Shown: positions 52,309 through 61,176, numbered from the stretch's first letter. The stretch is DNA of 64,000 nt from Streptomyces sp. NBC_01353 (GCF_036237275.1 NZ_CP108352.1:6758001-6822000), one strand, 5' to 3'. Program-made: numbers and translations. Notes: a model not told the origin generated them from the sequence alone.

Positions 52309-53115
52309 ATGAAACTGTCCCGATTCGCGGCTTTCTCGTCCTCACTGATGCTCGGCGCCGTCCTCGCCCTGACCGGGGCGGGAGCCGCGCAGGCCGCCGA
52401 AACCGCGGCGCTCGACTATGTGGCGCTCGGCGACTCGTACTCCTCCGGTGTGGGTGCCGGGAGTTACGACAGCGCCAGCGGCGACTGCAAGCGCTCCACC
52501 AAGGCCTTCCCCGTCCTCTGGAAGAACGCCAACGCACCCTCGTCGTTCGCGTTCACGGCTTGCTCGGGCGCCCGAACGGGTGATGTCACGAGCGGGCAGC
52601 TCGGACCCCTCTCCACCGCCACCGACCTGGTCTCCCTCACGATCGGCGGCAATGACGCCGGCTTCGCGGACGTCATGACCACCTGCGTCCTCCAGTCGGA
52701 ATCGTCCTGCATCAACCGTGTGAATCAGGCCAAGGGCTACGTCGACACGACCCTGCCCGGGAAGCTCGACGCGGTGTATTCGGCCATCGCGTCCAAGGCA
52801 CCGAACGCCCGGGTCGTCGTCCTCGGCTATCCGCGCTTCTACAAGCTCGGTGGCGGCTGCATCGCCGGGCTGAGCGAGAACGAGCGCCGCGCCATCAACG
52901 ACGCGGCCGACTATCTCAACGCGGCCACCGCCAAGCGCGCGGCCGACCACGGCTACACCTTCGCCAGCGTCGTTCCCTCGTTCACCGGGCACGAGATCTG
53001 CTCCGGCTCGGCGTGGCTGCACAGCGTCAACTGGCTCAACATCGGGGAGTCGTACCACCCCACCGCCGCCGGACAGTCCGGCGGCTACCTGCCCAGCTTC
53101 AGGGCTGTGGCGTAG
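52309..53115 (+). CDS. Secreted GDSL-family lipase (SGNH hydrolase)
   Basis: This encodes 268 residues with a Sec signal peptide ending AAQAA (about residue 30). SGNH blocks are GDSYSSGVG (S43), a Gly block near TACSGARTGDV, IGGNDAGF (Asn), and ESYHPTAAGQ (H250, with the acid three residues before replaced by the Glu/Tyr context usual here). Six cysteines can form three disulfides. It resembles the characterised S. coelicolor GDSL lipase (SCO1725, from memory). AGGGAGG lies upstream of ATG 52309. Its end overlaps the convergent kinase gene by 17 bases. Confidence 0.93.
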   Translation: MKLSRFAAFSSSLMLGAVLALTGAGAAQAAETAALDYVALGDSYSSGVGAGSYDSASGDCKRSTKAFPVLWKNANAPSSFAFTACSGARTGDVTSGQLGPLSTATDLVSLTIGGNDAGFADVMTTCVLQSESSCINRVNQAKGYVDTTLPGKLDAVYSAIASKAPNARVVVLGYPRFYKLGGGCIAGLSENERRAINDAADYLNAATAKRAADHGYTFASVVPSFTGHEICSGSAWLHSVNWLNIGESYHPTAAGQSGGYLPSFRAVA

Positions 53116-54682
53116 CTGACCCGCCCGGGGAGGTGACCCCGCCCGTCGGGGTCGCCTGCTCACAGGTCACCGAGAACTCCACCCAGTTCGAGCGCTTCTC
53201 GACCGGGGCGCGCACCTCCAGCCGGATGCGGTCGCGAAGGGTCTCGTCCGCCCGGTACGTCAGTTCGGTGTGCTCCACCCGCTTCTCCCGCGGGCCGTCC
53301 GCGGCGAACTCCAGTGTCTGCCAGTCCGTCGCCGAGCTCTCGCCGCTCTCCGTCACCCAGCGGTACTCCACCGAGACCGGCGTACGCCCCACGGTGAGCA
53401 CCCCGGCGAACGCGGGGGCCGAGGCCTCCGGCGGCGGACAGGCCCCGCTGTAGCTGTCGCGCAGGGCCCGCACATGCACCAGCACCGTCTGCGCCGGTGG
53501 CGGCGTGGTGTGGGTCGTGGGCGGGCTGCTCGGGGCTGCCGTGGTCATGGTGGGGCTGGTCGAGGGAGTCGCCGAACTCGTCACCGGGGCGCTGCTCGTC
53601 GGTACGCCTCCCGGGTCCTTGTCGTCGCCCTGGTTCCGCAGCAGCGCGTACGTCAGTCCGCCCACGGCCAGCAGCAGAAGGGCGACCCCGGCGGCGAGCA
53701 CCGTACCGGCCCGGCTCGTGCGCTCCTGGGGCGGTGCCTCGCCCGAGGGGCCGTCAGGGAGCGGGCCGTACGGAAGGGGCATGGGCGGCGTCGACCCGGC
53801 GGACCCGGTCGGGCTGCCCTGGCCGTGTGGCTCCGGGGGCGCGGGCACGGACCGCACCGGCCCCGAGCGCGGCGCGCCGCCCGCCGCCACCAGTCTCAAC
53901 TCGCGCTCCGCCTCGGTGGCTCGGAGACGTTCCTGCGGATCCTTGCGGAGCAGTCCCTCGATCACCGGGGTCAGCGGGCCGGCTCTGTGGGGTGGCGGCA
54001 GCTCCTCGTCCACCACGGCCCGCAGGGTGCTCAGCGGAGTCTCCTGACGGAAGGGTGAGTTGCCCTCCACCGCCGCGTAGAGGAGCACGCCGAGCGACCA
54101 CAGGTCCGACGCGGGTCCCGGTGTGCGGCCCAACGCCCGCTCAGGCGCGAGGAATTCGGGCGAGCCGACCAGCTCGCCGGTCATCGTGAGGTTGGAGGTT
54201 CCCTCCACCGCCGCGATGCCGAAGTCGGTGAGGACCACCCGGCCGTCGTTGGCGAGCAGCACGTTGCCCGGCTTCACGTCCCGGTGCAGCACCCCGGCCT
54301 CGTGTGCGGCGCGCAGCGCGGCCAGTACGTCGGCTCCGACGCTCGCGGCGCGCTGCGGGGACATGGGGCCCTCCGCGTCGAGGACGTCGGAGAGCGTGAG
54401 CCCGCGGATCAGCTCCATCACGATCCAGGGCCGGCCGTCCTCGGTGGCCACGTCGTACACCGTCACCACGTTGCGGTGCGAGATCCGGGCGGCCGCCCAC
54501 GCCTCCCGCTCCAGGCGGGCGTAGAGCCGCCGCTCGTCGTCCCCGGCGAGCCCGACCGGGGCGCGGACCTCCTTGACGGCGACGTCGCGGGCCAGGACCT
54601 CGTCCCTGGCCCGCCAGACGGTGCCCATGCCGCCCTGGCCCAGGACGTCGAGGAGTCGGTACCGCCCCGCGATCACGGTCAT
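53099..54682 (-). CDS. Membrane Ser/Thr protein kinase with extracytoplasmic domain
   Basis: This encodes 527 residues. The kinase domain (about 8-265) has LGQGGMG (15-20), catalytic Lys37, HRDVKPGN (D135), DFG (D153) and APE. A Pro/Gly-rich juxtamembrane stretch leads to a single membrane helix (about 326-348), a Ser/Thr/Pro linker and a C-terminal external domain of about 110 residues with two Cys. It lacks PASTA repeats. The external domain presumably senses a ligand. ATG 54682 is chosen because upstream residues are not kinase-like. Confidence 0.93.
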   Translation of the reverse strand: MTVIAGRYRLLDVLGQGGMGTVWRARDEVLARDVAVKEVRAPVGLAGDDERRLYARLEREAWAAARISHRNVVTVYDVATEDGRPWIVMELIRGLTLSDVLDAEGPMSPQRAASVGADVLAALRAAHEAGVLHRDVKPGNVLLANDGRVVLTDFGIAAVEGTSNLTMTGELVGSPEFLAPERALGRTPGPASDLWSLGVLLYAAVEGNSPFRQETPLSTLRAVVDEELPPPHRAGPLTPVIEGLLRKDPQERLRATEAERELRLVAAGGAPRSGPVRSVPAPPEPHGQGSPTGSAGSTPPMPLPYGPLPDGPSGEAPPQERTSRAGTVLAAGVALLLLAVGGLTYALLRNQGDDKDPGGVPTSSAPVTSSATPSTSPTMTTAAPSSPPTTHTTPPPAQTVLVHVRALRDSYSGACPPPEASAPAFAGVLTVGRTPVSVEYRWVTESGESSATDWQTLEFAADGPREKRVEHTELTYRADETLRDRIRLEVRAPVEKRSNWVEFSVTCEQATPTGGVTSPGGSATPQP

Positions 54683-55016
54683 GGCGTGTCCCCGTCCGTC
54701 GTCCACCGGTGGAACATTCCTGCCCCCGCCCCGGCCGTTTCGAACACGGCTCCGCGAGCCCGAGGTGATCTTGGTGGTGGAGATCACATACCGTCGGACG
54801 ACCGCGGCCGACGGGCTTGCGTGCAGGATGGTTCGTGACGGTTCGCCAGGTGTTCGAGCGCTGTCCAACTCGCCCTGGAATCAGATGAATTCGGACAGTA
54901 ACCGTCAACCCCCGTACGAGTGCGGTGAATCCTGCCGCCGGGATACACGAGTGTCACAGCGGGGCGATAGGGTTAACCTGCCCGGGCTGGGTGCCCTCGT
55001 TAGGGTGGGGAGTGAC
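54683..55016. other. Divergent intergenic region upstream of the kinase and a small ORF
   Basis: This 334-base region holds the two promoters. Two TAGGGT sequences (54968-54973 and 55001-55006) fit the Streptomyces -10 pattern for the right-hand gene; the left of the two has the better spacing to ATG 55017. No gene is evident here. Confidence 0.45.
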
Positions 55017-55280
55017 ATGGAACAGATAGCAATGCGCAGCAGGCCGCGAGTGCCTGCCATCACATGCGGGAGCAGTGCGACCAGTTCGCGACTCGACCGT
55101 CATCTCGCGGTGCTCGGCGGTCCCGTCGTGCCACAGCGCGACGCGGCCGAGGCGACTCTGCTGATGCGGGAGCTGACGTCGCGTGACATCGCGCACAGCC
55201 GTCGCAGCAAGAGCGCGCGCGTCTCGCTCTTCGCCCCCCTGCGCCGCCTGCGGCGCTCGCTCTTCGGCAGCCGCGGCTAG
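55017..55280 (+). CDS. Small conserved hypothetical protein
   Basis: This encodes 87 residues, basic, with RSRPRVPAITCGSSATSSRLDRHLAVLGG at the N terminus (single Cys), a helix EATLLMRELTSRDIAHSRRS, and a basic C terminus LRRLRRSLFGS. I recall near-identical short proteins across Streptomyces but no function. ATG 55017 has GGGGAG about six bases upstream. The high net charge suggests nucleic-acid or membrane binding. It ends before an extragenic palindromic repeat. Confidence 0.78.
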   Translation: MEQIAMRSRPRVPAITCGSSATSSRLDRHLAVLGGPVVPQRDAAEATLLMRELTSRDIAHSRRSKSARVSLFAPLRRLRRSLFGSRG

Positions 55281-55319
55281 CCGGCGTTCCTTCGGGGTCG
55301 TGGGCATCTGATCCGCGGG

Positions 55320-55391
55320 GCTGGGGTCCCCCTGGGGGCCCTCCAGGCGAAGCTCTGGGGGAGAAGCCCTGGGGAAGGTGGGCACACCCCC
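55320..55391. terminator. Extragenic palindromic repeat, copy B, between convergent genes
   Basis: GCTGGGGTCCCCC opens the element, two nested G/C palindromes follow (TCCCCC pairs with GGGGGA), and it closes with GGTGGGCACACCCCCG. The opening and closing motifs match copy A at 47734-47776. It separates the small ORF from the end of the CoA-transferase gene and probably terminates both. Confidence 0.65.
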
Positions 55392-55433
55392 GACGGCGGC
55401 GGCTGCCCCACCCCGCTCACCCCCGCGGCCCCG

Positions 55434-56630
55434 TCACGCCACGACACCGTCCCCTCGTAGCGACTCCAGCTCCGCCGGCCCCACCCCGAGCTCACTGAGC
55501 ACCGCATCCGTGTCCTCCCCCAACGTCGGGATGCGGCCCATCCGGGCTTCGGGTCCGTCCGGGAACGTGACCGGCGGCAGCAGGGTCCGCAGCGGCCCGG
55601 CCGCCGAGTCCACGAACCGCCAGCGGTCCCGCGCTGCCAGCTGCGGATGCTCCGCCAGATCCGCGACCGTGTTCAGCCGCGCGCAGGCGACTCCCGCCGC
55701 GTCCAGCCGCGCCAGCGCCTCCGCGGCCGTCAGCGGCGCCAGCGCGTCGGCCACCACCGCGTCCGTCTTCGCGCGGCCGGCCACCCGGGCCGTGTTCGTG
55801 GCGAAGGCCGGATCGTCCGCCAGATCCGGCCGGTCCAGGACCTGTTCGGCGAGCCGCCGCCACTCACGGTCGTTCTGGACCGACAGCAGGACCAGGCTCC
55901 CGTCGGCCGTGGGATAGGCGTCGTACGGTGCGATGACGGCGTGCGCCAGACCCGTGCGCGCCGGTGCCGTGCCCCCGTGCATCCCGTGGTGCAGCGGATG
56001 CCCCATCCACTCGGCCAGCGAGTCGAGCAGCGACACCTCCACAGGCCCGCCCCGCCCGGTCGTCCCCCGTCGCACCAGCGCGGCGAGGACGCCCGTGTAG
56101 GCGTACATCCCCGCCGCGATGTCGGCCGCCGGAATCCCCGACTTGACCGGCTGCTCCTCCGTCCCGGTCACCGAGACCAGCCCCGCCTCGCACTGCACGA
56201 GCATGTCGTAGGCCCGCTTGTGCGCGTACGGTCCGCCCGGCCCGTACCCCGAGACGTCCACCGCGATCAGCCGCGGATGCGCGGCGCAGAGCGTGGCCGC
56301 GTCCAGGCCGAGCCGGGCCGCCGCGCCCTGCGCCAGGTTCTGTACGAAGACGTCGGCGCCGGCCACCAGTCGGCGGACCAGGTCGAGCCCCCGGGCGTCC
56401 TTGAGGTCGACGGCCACCGACTCCTTGCCGCGGTTGCACCACACGAAGTGCGAGGCCAGGCCCCGCGCAGCCGTGTCGTAGCCCCGGGCGAAGTCGCCGC
56501 CGTCCGGACGCTCGATCTTGACGACGCGGGCGCCCAGGTCCGCGAGCTGGCGGGTGGCGAAGGGGGCGGCGACGGCCTGCTCGACCGCCACGACCGTGAT
56601 CCCCTCCAGGGGGAGTGGCTGAGTGCTCAT
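55434..56630 (-). CDS. CaiB/BaiF-type CoA transferase (family III)
   Basis: This encodes 398 residues. Family III features are ITVVAVEQAVAAPFATRQLADLGARVVKIE near the N terminus, GYDTAARG, and the catalytic Asp142 in AYDMLVQCEAGL. The enzyme moves CoA between carboxylic acids; the acids are unknown. It is the last of a minus-strand group with the DrrAB-type genes, 70 bases downstream of the permease stop, but may have its own promoter. Confidence 0.92.
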   Translation of the reverse strand: MSTQPLPLEGITVVAVEQAVAAPFATRQLADLGARVVKIERPDGGDFARGYDTAARGLASHFVWCNRGKESVAVDLKDARGLDLVRRLVAGADVFVQNLAQGAAARLGLDAATLCAAHPRLIAVDVSGYGPGGPYAHKRAYDMLVQCEAGLVSVTGTEEQPVKSGIPAADIAAGMYAYTGVLAALVRRGTTGRGGPVEVSLLDSLAEWMGHPLHHGMHGGTAPARTGLAHAVIAPYDAYPTADGSLVLLSVQNDREWRRLAEQVLDRPDLADDPAFATNTARVAGRAKTDAVVADALAPLTAAEALARLDAAGVACARLNTVADLAEHPQLAARDRWRFVDSAAGPLRTLLPPVTFPDGPEARMGRIPTLGEDTDAVLSELGVGPAELESLRGDGVVA

Positions 56631-56700
56631 GACAGCCCTGCCTACCCTGCGGGCGGCGCCTTGTCACCGTCGCCCTCGTCACCGTCGCCCTCGGGCGGTG

Positions 56701-57477
56701 TCATCTGCGGGCGTAGCGCCGTACCGCCAGTGGGGCGAAGACCGTGATCAGCGCCAGCGACCAGAGCAGCGCCCCGGCCACCGGATGAGCCACCGGCCAC
56801 GCGGCGTCCGCCGGCACGGTCGCGTTGTCGAAGAGCTCCCGTACGGCCGTGGTCACCGCCGAGATCGGATTCCACTCGGCGACCGTCCGCAGCCAGTCGG
56901 CCATGTTCTCCGTCGGGATGTACGCGTTCGAGAGCAGCGGCAGCATGAACGTGGCGCTGCCCAACTGGCCGGCCGCCTCCTCGCTCTGCGAGGCGAGGCC
57001 CAGCAGGATGCCCACCCAGGTCGTCGCGAAGCGGAAGAGCAGCAGCAGACCGAAGGCGCCCAGCGCCTCAAGGGCCGTGCCCTCGATCCGCCAGCCCATC
57101 GCGAGCCCGACCAGGATCATCGGGACCATGCCGACCGCGCTGGTCACCAGATCGGCGAGCGCCTGCCCCAGTGGGACGGCGGCCCGGCTCATCGGCATGG
57201 TCCGGAAGCGGTCCATCACGCCACGGTGCGCGTCCTGGGCGGCCTGGAACATCCCCGTCATCAGCCCGCCCGCCGCCGTCGCCACGAGCAGGCCGGGCAC
57301 CAGATACGCCCGGTACTCGGTGCCCGGCATCGCGAGCGCGCTGCCGAAGACGTACCCGAAGAAGAGCAGGAAGACGATCGGCATGGTCTGCGTCATGACG
57401 ACGATCGCCGGGGCTCGACGGACCTTCTGCAGGTGGCGGCCCAGTACTGCGGTTCCGTCGTGGACCAGTGCGCTCAT
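56701..57477 (-). CDS. ABC-2 type exporter permease (DrrB type)
   Basis: This encodes 258 residues with six membrane helices. The ABC-2 family feature FGSALAMPGTEYRAYLVPGLL is followed by DRFRTMPMSRAAVPLGQ and a C-terminal WNPISAVTTAVRELF, as in daunorubicin-resistance DrrB. It forms the export channel with the ATPase, whose stop overlaps its ATG (ATGA). Confidence 0.93.
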   Translation of the reverse strand: MSALVHDGTAVLGRHLQKVRRAPAIVVMTQTMPIVFLLFFGYVFGSALAMPGTEYRAYLVPGLLVATAAGGLMTGMFQAAQDAHRGVMDRFRTMPMSRAAVPLGQALADLVTSAVGMVPMILVGLAMGWRIEGTALEALGAFGLLLLFRFATTWVGILLGLASQSEEAAGQLGSATFMLPLLSNAYIPTENMADWLRTVAEWNPISAVTTAVRELFDNATVPADAAWPVAHPVAGALLWSLALITVFAPLAVRRYARR

Positions 57478-58412
57478 GCGGCGAGCTCCTTCCGGTCGGT
57501 GAGGCGCAGGAACACCTCGTCGAGCGTGGGCGGACGCAGGGACGCGTCGACGATGTGGACCCCGGCCGCGTCGATCTCGCGGACGATCCGGGGGAGGGTG
57601 ATGGTGGTGTCGGTGGTCACCGCGCCGACCGTGCGCCGCTCGGCGTCGAGCACGGGTGCCGAGCCGGTCAGCTGGTCGAGCACGGCGGCCGCCGCGTCGA
57701 GCAGAACCGGGTCGGCGACCACCACCTCGGCCCAACTGCCGATCATCGCCTTGAGTTCGGACGGGGTGCCGCGGTGCGCGGCCCGGCCCTCGTCGATCAG
57801 CACGATGTCGTCGGCGAGCTGATCGGCCTCCTCCAGGTACTGCGTGGTCAGCAGCACGGTCGTGCCCTGGGACGCCAACCCCCGTACGGCGTCCCAGATC
57901 CCGTTCCGGCTGTGCGGGTCGAGCCCCGTCGTCGGCTCGTCGAGGAAGAGGACCCGCGGCGGGACGAGCAGGCTCGCCGCGAGATCGAGCCGGCGGCGCA
58001 TCCCGCCCGAGTAGGTCCGGGCGGGCCGGCCGGCCGCCTCCGTGAGGCCGAACCGCTCCAGGAGTTCGTCGGCCCGGGCGCGCGGTGCGCGCAGCAGCCT
58101 GGCGAAGAGCCGCAGGTTCTCGGCGCCGGAGAGGTCCCCGTCGACCGAGGCGTACTGCCCGGTGACCGCGATCCGCCTCCGTACCCCCGCCGGGTCGCGC
58201 ACCACGTCGTGTCCCGCGACCCGCGCGCTGCCCGCGTCCGGGGCGACCAGCGTGGTCAGGACCCGGACGGCGGTCGTCTTGCCCGCGCCGTTGGGGCCGA
58301 GGACTCCGCAGACCGTGCCCTCGGGGACGGCCAGATCGAGTCCGCGCAGCGCGTGGACCTCCCCGAACCGTTTCCGCAGACCCTCACTAAGTACAGCGTA
58401 CGTAGTAGTCAT
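57474..58412 (-). CDS. ABC exporter ATP-binding protein (DrrA type)
   Basis: This encodes 312 residues with Walker A GPNGAGKTT, Q-loop GQYASVDGDLSGAENL, signature YSGGMRRRLDLAASL, Walker B VLFLDEPTTGLD and a C-terminal DrrA extension. It would power export of a drug or antibiotic. ATG 58412 is chosen. The gene is divergent from a TetR regulator, with palindromic operator-like sites in the 62-base gap. Confidence 0.95.
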   Translation of the reverse strand: MTTTYAVLSEGLRKRFGEVHALRGLDLAVPEGTVCGVLGPNGAGKTTAVRVLTTLVAPDAGSARVAGHDVVRDPAGVRRRIAVTGQYASVDGDLSGAENLRLFARLLRAPRARADELLERFGLTEAAGRPARTYSGGMRRRLDLAASLLVPPRVLFLDEPTTGLDPHSRNGIWDAVRGLASQGTTVLLTTQYLEEADQLADDIVLIDEGRAAHRGTPSELKAMIGSWAEVVVADPVLLDAAAAVLDQLTGSAPVLDAERRTVGAVTTDTTITLPRIVREIDAAGVHIVDASLRPPTLDEVFLRLTDRKELAA

Positions 58413-58447
58413 GATTCGACCATACCGCACTACGTACGGTGTACGTA
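58391..58447. promoter_or_regulatory. Nested palindromic operators between DrrA-type and TetR genes
   Basis: TACGTAC-GGT-GTACGTA (58431-58447) is a perfect 7-3-7 inverted repeat. GTAC-AGC-GTAC (58391-58401) is a second, shorter one. In addition GTACGTAGT (58398-58406) and ACTACGTAC (58429-58437) are inverted copies of each other. All lie in the divergent promoter region and the first codons of the ATPase gene, so the TetR protein probably represses both directions. Confidence 0.75.
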
Positions 58448-58474
58448 ACTACGATGGTGGGGAGGTGATGATCA

Positions 58475-59191
58475 ATGGCGGGCCGAGCGGCCGAACCGGA
58501 AGTGATCTGGGCGCGCCCCGAGCGCACGGGCCGCGGCCCGAAACCGGCGTACAGCAGGGCCGACATCGTGGCCGCCGCGGTGCGGATCGCCGACGCCGAC
58601 GGGATCGACGCGCTCTCGATGCGCCGGATCGCGGCCGACATCGGCTGCGGCACGATGTCGCTCTACAACTACGTCCCGCGCAAGGAGGATCTGTACGAGC
58701 TGATGGTCGACGCCGTCAGCGGCGAGTACGACCTCCCCGACGCTCCGAGCGGTGACTGGCGTGCGGACATGCTCCATGTGGCCCGCGAGGCCCGGGGCAT
58801 CCTGCGCCGCCACCCCTGGGTGATCAGGCTGATGACGACCGGGTACGCCTTCGGCCCCAACGCGCTGCGCTTCCTCGAAGGGTGTCTGGCCTGCCTGGAC
58901 GGCCTCGACCTGCCCGGCGGCACCAAGATGGAGCTGATCGCGACGGTGAACGGCACCGTGATGACGATCGTCGCCAACGAACTCGCCATCGCCGAGCGCG
59001 CCCGCGGGCTGCCCTGGTCGGAGGAGCAGGAGCAGGCGGTGCGCGGGGCCTATCTGACGGAGCGGCTCGCGGGCGGTGCCTACCCCAGGCTGGCCGCGGT
59101 GTTCGGCGCGGCCGGGGCCGGCCCCCTCGACCCCGACGAGATCTTCGACCGGACGCTGGGGCGGGTCCTCGACTCCTTCGTCCCGGGCTAG
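58475..59191 (+). CDS. TetR-family transcriptional repressor
   Basis: This encodes 238 residues. The N-terminal HTH is IVAAAVRIADADGIDALSMRRIAADIGCGTMSLYNYVPRKEDLYELM in residues 30-77, given here by its fixed elements IGCGTMSLYNYV and a TetR_C-type ligand domain. GGAGG lies nine bases before ATG 58475. It is divergent from the DrrAB-type exporter and probably responds to a compound that the pump exports. Confidence 0.94.
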   Translation: MAGRAAEPEVIWARPERTGRGPKPAYSRADIVAAAVRIADADGIDALSMRRIAADIGCGTMSLYNYVPRKEDLYELMVDAVSGEYDLPDAPSGDWRADMLHVAREARGILRRHPWVIRLMTTGYAFGPNALRFLEGCLACLDGLDLPGGTKMELIATVNGTVMTIVANELAIAERARGLPWSEEQEQAVRGAYLTERLAGGAYPRLAAVFGAAGAGPLDPDEIFDRTLGRVLDSFVPG

Positions 59192-59200
59192 ACCGCCGCC

Positions 59201-60403
59201 CTAGAGCAGCGCGAACTGGCCTTCCGGCCCTTCCTCCTGATGGTCCAGTACGGAGGCGGGGCGGCGCGCCGCGTCGGGTACGGGCAGTACTCCCGCCTCC
59301 CGCAGCGCGGCCCGGGTCAGTGTCGCGCCGGGCGTGAGCGCCTCCCGCTCCGGCTCCCGCTGGGCCAGGAGCGCGAGGACCGTGATCAGCTCCAGGAGCT
59401 CCGAGGTCCACTCCTGCGGCCAGGCCGCCGGGCCGATGGCCTCCAGACCGCCGGGCTCGGCGGGCGCCGTCCGGTGCGCGAACCACTGCTCGAGCATCCG
59501 CACCCCGCCGACATGGAACTCCCACGCCTCGGCCGGGACGGGCGAGATCCTGCCGTCGTCGAGGGTCAGGGTCTCCTCCTCCGGCTCGTACGCGAGCACG
59601 GTCGGCCGGGCCGGGATCGGTGCCCGTACATAGGGCCGCCGGCCACCGGGCAGCCGGGGCCGCTCGCCACCACGGGAGCCCCGCAGCTGGATGTCGGTGA
59701 GCCGCCGGCCCAGCTCCACGCCCGCGACCCAGAGGTCCGGGTCCGCGGGGAGCGGGACGCGACAGCCGGCGGCGGAGGGGCGGGCGGCGGCAACGGCCCA
59801 GGCCAGTACGGACTCCGGGGCGACCGGCCGTCCGTACCGCTCGCTCAGCAGCGGGAGCAGACCGGGTGCGAGGTTGGGCTCCTCGCCCCCGGGGCGACGG
59901 AAGAGCGGCCGGATCCGCCCCGGGCGCCCCGCGGGGGAGCGGCCGGCGGGCAGTGCCGCGGTCACCAGGAGCGCGGGACCGGCCGCCCCCGGCACGTACC
60001 CCTGCTCCACGGCGAAGAGCTGCCGCTCGTCGGCGACCCGCCAGAGCTCCGGGCGGGCGGTGTCGATGAGCCGGTGATCAGGGAGCAGCCACTGCTCGTC
60101 GAACGGGCCGTGGGCCAGCCGTACCGGCTCCGGGCACGGTCCCGACTCACGGACGAACCGGACGGTGCCGGTCCGCTGTCCGGGCAGCGCGGCCACCGAA
60201 CTCGACGGCGTACGCGCCCGACTGGGCCGGAACAGCTCCTCGCGCTCGGTCCCCTCCGCCCGGACGAGACGGTCCCAGCGCGCCCGCAGCGTACGGACGT
60301 CGGGCGCCACGATCCAGGAACGGCCGAGCCGCAACGGCGCGACGGACCACGGCATCAGCTCGTCCAGGAGAGGCACGTCGTCCAGCGGCACGTCTTCGGT
60401 CAC
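59201..60403 (-). CDS. Free-standing type ISP restriction-modification specificity-domain-like protein
   Basis: This encodes 400 residues with no nuclease, helicase or methylase motifs. FDEQWLLPDHRLIDTARPELW resembles the target-recognition domain of type ISP enzymes (Type_ISP_C), and WEFHVGGVRMLEQWFAHRT resembles its end. In full type ISP enzymes this domain reads the DNA target for a single-chain restriction-methylation enzyme. Here the rest of the enzyme is absent, so its role is unknown. GTG 60403 is the start; the stop is nine bases from the end of the tetR gene. Confidence 0.72.
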   Translation of the reverse strand: MTEDVPLDDVPLLDELMPWSVAPLRLGRSWIVAPDVRTLRARWDRLVRAEGTEREELFRPSRARTPSSSVAALPGQRTGTVRFVRESGPCPEPVRLAHGPFDEQWLLPDHRLIDTARPELWRVADERQLFAVEQGYVPGAAGPALLVTAALPAGRSPAGRPGRIRPLFRRPGGEEPNLAPGLLPLLSERYGRPVAPESVLAWAVAAARPSAAGCRVPLPADPDLWVAGVELGRRLTDIQLRGSRGGERPRLPGGRRPYVRAPIPARPTVLAYEPEEETLTLDDGRISPVPAEAWEFHVGGVRMLEQWFAHRTAPAEPGGLEAIGPAAWPQEWTSELLELITVLALLAQREPEREALTPGATLTRAALREAGVLPVPDAARRPASVLDHQEEGPEGQFALL

Positions 60404-60426
60404 GCCCCGGATGCTAGCGAGCGGGC

Positions 60427-61176
60427 TCAGTGCGCCTCCACCGTCACGGTGAACGAGAACCGGTCACCCCGGTAGCGGATCCGGGCCACGTCGACCACCC
60501 GGCCGTCCTCGTCGTAGGTCACGCCGGTGTAGTGGAGGATCGGGGAGAGCAGCGGCACCTCGAGGAGCGCGGCCGTCTCCGGGTCGGCGAGGCGGGCCTC
60601 GACGGTGTCCGTGATCCGGCTGATCCGGACCCCCATCACGTCCCGCAGCACCTTCGTCATCGGCCAGCGCTCCAGATCGGCGGGGTCGAGACCGGCCGCG
60701 ATCTCCGTCCGTACCGCGTTCTGTGCCCAGTTGGTCGGCTCGCCGGTCTCCCCGTCGCGCCGCAGCCGCCGGTACGCGACGACCTCCGTCACATCGGGGA
60801 AGTACTCGGCCAGCTCGCCCGGCACCGGCTCGGTGCCGTGGCCGAGGACGGTGGTCCGCTCGCCGGACTGCTGGGCCACGATCGCGTCGATCGAGCCGAG
60901 CAGCCGGCGCGGGCTGGAGCGCCGGGCGCCCGGTTCGATGAAGGTGCCGCGCCGCCGGTGCCTGCTGATCAGGCCCTCCTCCTCCAGCTCCTTGAGGGCC
61001 TGGCGCATGGTCAGCACGCTCACGCCGTAGTGCGCGGCGAGCTGCTCCTCGGTGGGCAGCCGCAGCGAGGCGTCGGGCGTGCGGCCCAGTATGGAGGCGC
61101 GCAACGACTGCGAGACCTGATACCAGAGCGGCAGCTTGCGGTTCAGGACCAGCGAGTCGGGAGCGAAGGCGGTCAC
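60427..61176 (-). CDS. GntR/HutC-family regulator with UTRA domain
   Basis: This encodes 249 residues. The wHTH is PLWYQVSQSLRASILGR then LPTEEQLAAHYGVSVLTMRQAL, and a UTRA ligand-binding domain follows (about 90-245). GTG 61176 has GGAGAA six bases upstream. It lies 54 bases downstream of hmgA on the same strand, so it is probably co-transcribed with it and may regulate tyrosine or homogentisate catabolism. A short CTACGA-rich repeat separates the two genes (about 61187-61228). Confidence 0.93.
   Translation of the reverse strand: MTAFAPDSLVLNRKLPLWYQVSQSLRASILGRTPDASLRLPTEEQLAAHYGVSVLTMRQALKELEEEGLISRHRRRGTFIEPGARRSSPRRLLGSIDAIVAQQSGERTTVLGHGTEPVPGELAEYFPDVTEVVAYRRLRRDGETGEPTNWAQNAVRTEIAAGLDPADLERWPMTKVLRDVMGVRISRITDTVEARLADPETAALLEVPLLSPILHYTGVTYDEDGRVVDVARIRYRGDRFSFTVTVEAH

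Noticed and set aside
52026-52310. 94-residue minus-strand open frame before the GDSL lipase
   Set aside because: It lies in the AT-rich promoter region and has no coding bias; its start overlaps the lipase start.
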